Shown one piece after another: positions 5,754 through 8,236 of a stretch of 8,236 nt of DNA (the stretch's first letter is position 1; each line of letters begins with the position of its first letter). Origin of the DNA: Candidatus Zhuqueibacterota bacterium (lineage in GTDB: Bacteria > Zhuqueibacterota > Zhuqueibacteria > Zhuqueibacterales > Zhuqueibacteraceae); assembly GCA_013361015.1 (NCBI GenBank), contig JABWAN010000178.1, forward strand, positions 1 through 8,236. Direction: 5' to 3'. A program made the position numbers and the translations under genes. The notes below the pieces were generated by a model, which worked only from the letters and a program-made list of their open reading frames with translations, had not been told where the DNA came from and made no database searches.

Positions 5754-7001
5754 ATGTCCTACGAGCTATTCGTCGCGCGGCGCTACTTGCGTTCGAAGCG
5801 GCAAGTAAAATTCATCTCGTTGATCACCTACATCTCCATCGCGGGCGTGGCCATTGGCACTGCGGCGTTGGTGATCGTGCTCTCCGTCATGAACGGGTTT
5901 GAAACCGAAGTGCGCTCGCGCATCATCGGCTTCGATGCGCATGCGAAGATCAAAACCTTTCATGATCAAGGCGTCGAGGACTATGCTAAAATCATCGAGC
6001 GTGTCAAAAGCGTTCCACACGTGGTCGCGACCGGACCGTATATTCACGACCGCGCGTTGATTTTGGCGAGTGGTCAAGACCGCAAGCAAGGCATTGTCGT
6101 CAAAGCGATCGATCCCCAAACCGAGGCGAACGTGACGGATTTGATCAACAATGTCAATTATGGCACGCTCAATTTGGGCATGGTGGAAAAAGAAGGTGAG
6201 CGACCCTATCCTGGAATTTTGCTGGGTTACTCGCTGGCCGATCGCCTCGTCGTCGGCCTCGGAGATAAGGTCGTGTTGCTCTCCGCGGCCGGGTTGCGTG
6301 TAGGTGATTTCGGCAGCATGCCCAACGCGATGAACTTTCGCGTGGCAGGATATTTTGAGACCGGCATCTATGATTACGATTCCAACGTCGCGTTCATCGG
6401 CATTCCGCAGGCGCAGAAACTCTTTGAGATGGGCAGCAAAGTCTCCGGCATACAACTCAAGCTCGAGGACATGGATCAAGCCAGTGAAGTTGCGGAAGTC
6501 ATCAAGAAAGATTTGAAGTATCCCTATTACGTGGAAACGTGGTTCGACGTGAATAAGAACCTTTTCTCGTGGATGCAGTTTGAAAAGTGGATTGCATTCA
6601 TCGTGCTCTCGCTCATCATCGTAGTGGCGGCATTTAATATTGTGAGCACGCTGATCATGGTCGTACTGGAGAAAACGCGCGAGATCGGCATTCTCAAAAG
6701 CATGGGTTCGACGAATACGAGCGTGATGAAGATATTCATTCTGCAAGGTCTCGTCGCCGGATTGATCGGCACCGCCATCGGCTTGACGTTGGGCCTGGCT
6801 TTGTGTTGGGCGCAGCAGGAATTCAAATTCTTTTCTTTGCCGGCGGATGTCTACATTATCAGCGCGCTGCCCATTTTGATGAAGCCGCTCGATTTTATCG
6901 GTGTTGCGCTCGCCGCGATTTTCTTGTCTTTCATCGCCACCGTTTATCCGGCCTATCGCGCTGCGAAGCTGGAGCCGGTACGCGCGATTCGGTATGAATA
7001 G
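5754..7001 (+). CDS. Lipoprotein-releasing ABC transporter permease, LolC/LolE family
   Basis: Inner-membrane permease that, with LolD, extracts outer-membrane lipoproteins for hand-over to the periplasmic carrier. 415 residues, normal for LolC/LolE. Order: YELFVARRYLRSKRQ amphipathic start; first membrane segment about 21-46 (ISLITYISIAGVAIGTAALV); a large periplasmic MacB-type domain about 47-275; then the FtsX-type trio of membrane segments about 280-304, 327-352 and 379-399. Between the second and third segments is EKTREIGILKSMGST (306-320), the cytoplasmic coupling helix region that contacts the ATPase. The C-terminus PAYRAAKLEPVRAIRYE is typical of the family. The next gene is lolD, as expected for a Lol operon. 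LolC and LolE cannot be told apart here, and only one permease gene lies in the window; it may act as a homodimer or pair with a gene elsewhere. Start ATG 5754 gives the family-typical MSYELFVARRYL; no clear Shine-Dalgarno. Confidence 0.93.
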   Translation: MSYELFVARRYLRSKRQVKFISLITYISIAGVAIGTAALVIVLSVMNGFETEVRSRIIGFDAHAKIKTFHDQGVEDYAKIIERVKSVPHVVATGPYIHDRALILASGQDRKQGIVVKAIDPQTEANVTDLINNVNYGTLNLGMVEKEGERPYPGILLGYSLADRLVVGLGDKVVLLSAAGLRVGDFGSMPNAMNFRVAGYFETGIYDYDSNVAFIGIPQAQKLFEMGSKVSGIQLKLEDMDQASEVAEVIKKDLKYPYYVETWFDVNKNLFSWMQFEKWIAFIVLSLIIVVAAFNIVSTLIMVVLEKTREIGILKSMGSTNTSVMKIFILQGLVAGLIGTAIGLTLGLALCWAQQEFKFFSLPADVYIISALPILMKPLDFIGVALAAIFLSFIATVYPAYRAAKLEPVRAIRYE

Positions 7002-7003
7002 CG

Positions 7004-7078
7004 GGTTGCTGGTTACTTGCGGCTGAGCTTCAAAGCGACTGCTGGCAATGAGTAAACAGCAACGAACAACAAGCAACC
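7004..7078. repeat. Heptamer-phased inverted repeat between LolC/E and lolD
   Basis: The left arm reads GGTTGCT GGTTACT TGCGGCT (7004-7024) in 7-base steps. The right arm reads CAGCAAC GAACAAC AAGCAAC (7057-7077), also in 7-base steps. The outer stem GGTTGCT (7004-7010) is perfectly complementary to AGCAACC (7072-7078); inner units pair partially. There is no T-run after it, so a terminator is unlikely, consistent with lolD being in the same operon. It has the same architecture as the element at 5633-5725 with a different unit sequence. Confidence 0.6.
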
Positions 7079-7083
7079 AAATT

Positions 7084-7806
7084 ATGTCTACCCGCAAAAT
7101 AATTCTCACGACCAAAGCGCTGTGCAAATCCTATGTGACGGAAGGCGGCGAGATCCCCGTTTTGAAGGGTATTGATCTCACGGTCTATGCGGGTGAGATT
7201 GTCGCGATCGTCGGCGCTTCGGGCGTGGGCAAGAGCACGCTGCTGCACTTGCTCGGTGCGTTAGACCGGCCTTCGCGCGGCGAAGTTATTGTCGGCGGCA
7301 CGCCTTTGTCGAAACTGAATGATCGCGCGCTCGCGGAATTCCGCAATCGCCATCTCGGGTTTGTGTTCCAGTTTCATCATCTCCTGCCGGAATTCACCGC
7401 GCTGGAAAACGTGATGATGCCCGCCATGATTGCAGGAGGCAATGGGCCGGCGCTGCGCGAACGTGCGGTGGCTTTACTGCAAGAAGTCAATGTCCAACAT
7501 CGTCTCACGCATCGCCCGGGGCAGCTCTCCGGCGGCGAGCAACAACGTGTGGCCGTCGCGCGCGCGTTGATGAACGACCCGCCCATCGTGTTGGCGGATG
7601 AGCCTTCCGGCAATCTCGATCATGTTGCGAGTGAGAACCTGCACCAGTTGTTGTGGCAATTGAGCCGCCGCGATCGCCGCACGTTTTTGATCGTCACGCA
7701 TAATCTTGAACTGGCCCAGCGTGCCGATCGCGTTATCGAATTGTTTGATGGCCGCATTAAATCTATCCATGAAAGCCAAAATCGCCATGCAATGTCAGGT
7801 TTGTAA
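7084..7806 (+). CDS. lolD: Lipoprotein-releasing system ATP-binding protein LolD
   Basis: ATPase subunit that drives the LolC/LolE-type permease encoded just upstream. All ABC signatures are intact (numbering from this start): Walker A GASGVGKST (44-52), Q-loop FVFQ (Q96), signature LSGGEQQRVAVARAL (148-162), Walker B PIVLADEP (167-174, catalytic E173) with D-loop SGNLD, and H-loop VTH (H206). LLPEFTALENVMMP (100-113) after the Q-loop is characteristic of LolD-type ATPases. I chose ATG 7084 (MSTRKIIL, 240 residues, usual length). The frame is open to ATG 7048, but that would translate the AAC-rich heptamer repeat into KQQRTTSNQ, which looks non-conserved. Neither start has a clear Shine-Dalgarno. 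The 3' end overlaps the next gene by 20 bases. Identification is firm on motifs and context. Confidence 0.94.
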   Translation: MSTRKIILTTKALCKSYVTEGGEIPVLKGIDLTVYAGEIVAIVGASGVGKSTLLHLLGALDRPSRGEVIVGGTPLSKLNDRALAEFRNRHLGFVFQFHHLLPEFTALENVMMPAMIAGGNGPALRERAVALLQEVNVQHRLTHRPGQLSGGEQQRVAVARALMNDPPIVLADEPSGNLDHVASENLHQLLWQLSRRDRRTFLIVTHNLELAQRADRVIELFDGRIKSIHESQNRHAMSGL

Positions 7807-8236
7807 AAAAGCCAAAGCGACCGTGCGTTATACCACCGTGATCAACAACAAAAAAGCCGAACAATACTTGTGCGAGGCTTGCGCCGAGAAAACGGGCATG
7901 ATCAACCCGCTAGCGGGAATTCCGGAAATCTTTGGACATATTTTGGCGGGCATTCTCGGTGAAACGCTCGTATCCGCACCTCCGCGTAGCCGCAAGAAAC
8001 GGCAACGCGAGCCGCGCTGTCCTTCGTGCGGCATGACCTTCTCGCAGTTCGAGGAACGGGGCAAAGTCGGATGCGCACAATGCTACAAAGTATTTTCCGG
8101 TGAGATGAAAATCTTACTGCGCCGTTTGCACGGCAGCTCACGCCACAAAGGCCGCGCCCCACGCAAACTTATTTCGACCACTGCGAGCGTCAATCTCCCG
8201 CGCTTGCGTCGTGAATTGCAGGAAGCGATTCTCAGA
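7787..8236 (+). CDS. mcsA: McsA-like zinc protein (UvrB/UvrC-motif protein), 3'-truncated by window edge
   Basis: The frame is open to the last base, so the C-terminus is missing; 150 codons are visible. Four CxxC pairs are present: C3/C6 (MQCQVC), C29/C32 (CEAC), C78/C81 (CPSCG) and C96/C99 (CAQCY). Also present are VFSGEMKILLRRLHGSSRHKG (103-122), matching the family's conserved LHGSxxHxGK region, and the beginning of a UVR-type helix (LPRLRRELQEAI, 138-149). In Firmicutes McsA activates the protein-arginine kinase McsB, which marks proteins for ClpCP; outside them the same architecture is found next to McsB-like kinase and clpC. A kinase gene downstream would support this role, but it is out of view. 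Start ATG 7787 gives the usual Met-x-Cys-x-x-Cys beginning; in-frame ATG 7769 would add six residues. It begins inside lolD (20-base overlap, or 38 from 7769), suggesting coupled translation. Confidence 0.82.
   Translation, partial: MQCQVCKKAKATVRYTTVINNKKAEQYLCEACAEKTGMINPLAGIPEIFGHILAGILGETLVSAPPRSRKKRQREPRCPSCGMTFSQFEERGKVGCAQCYKVFSGEMKILLRRLHGSSRHKGRAPRKLISTTASVNLPRLRRELQEAILR

Noticed and set aside
7048..7083. Upstream ATG 7048 as the lolD start
   Set aside because: It would translate the heptamer repeat (KQQRTTSNQ) and gives a longer N-terminus than is usual for LolD; no Shine-Dalgarno supports it.
5766..7127. Long open frame (453 codons) on the minus strand
   Set aside because: It lies antisense to the LolC/LolE permease gene, is rich in His, Arg and Asp as expected for a reverse reading of membrane-protein codons, and shows no family motif.

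Overview
The window is a bacterial chromosomal segment of about 8.2 kb with every supported gene on the + strand. It comes from a diderm: the Lol lipoprotein-export genes imply an outer membrane. The LysRS motif 2 region (FRNEGMDRFHNPEFTMMEVY) and the wording of the small accessory genes resemble Bacteroidota and other FCB-group or candidate-phylum bacteria. That placement is inference from motif style, not a database result. Many starts lack an obvious Shine-Dalgarno sequence.

Layout, left to right. (1) The 3' part of prfB (release factor 2). (2) A Uma2-family endonuclease-like gene whose stop overlaps an ATG of the next gene (ATGA). (3) alr, alanine racemase. (4) A decayed stretch, about 2741-3408, holding a BrnT/DUF4258-like toxin-type gene, its partner and a third small gene. 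Each is readable only by switching frame; two of the switches fall in homopolymer runs, and the toxin/partner stop-start junction (ATGA) is still intact. (5) lysS, lysyl-tRNA synthetase. (6) An intact BrnT-like toxin with an overlapping RHH/CopG-type antitoxin. (7) A LolC/LolE-family permease followed by lolD, its ATPase. (8) The start of an McsA-like four-CxxC zinc protein, overlapping the end of lolD and running off the window.

How it fits together. Housekeeping functions (translation termination, D-alanine supply for peptidoglycan, tRNA-Lys charging, lipoprotein export, protein quality control) alternate with small accessory genes of toxin-antitoxin and Uma2 type. LysS is flanked on one side by a dying toxin-type module and on the other by an intact module of similar layout.

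The intergenic gaps are also unusual. Three carry very short tandem repeats with 7-nt or 8-nt phasing, and two of these are arranged as inverted arms around a spacer. Their sequences differ from gap to gap while the period is nearly the same. This, together with the decayed module, is the least explained material here. No tRNA, rRNA, CRISPR array or transposase is visible, and no gene-free stretch exceeds 300 bases.
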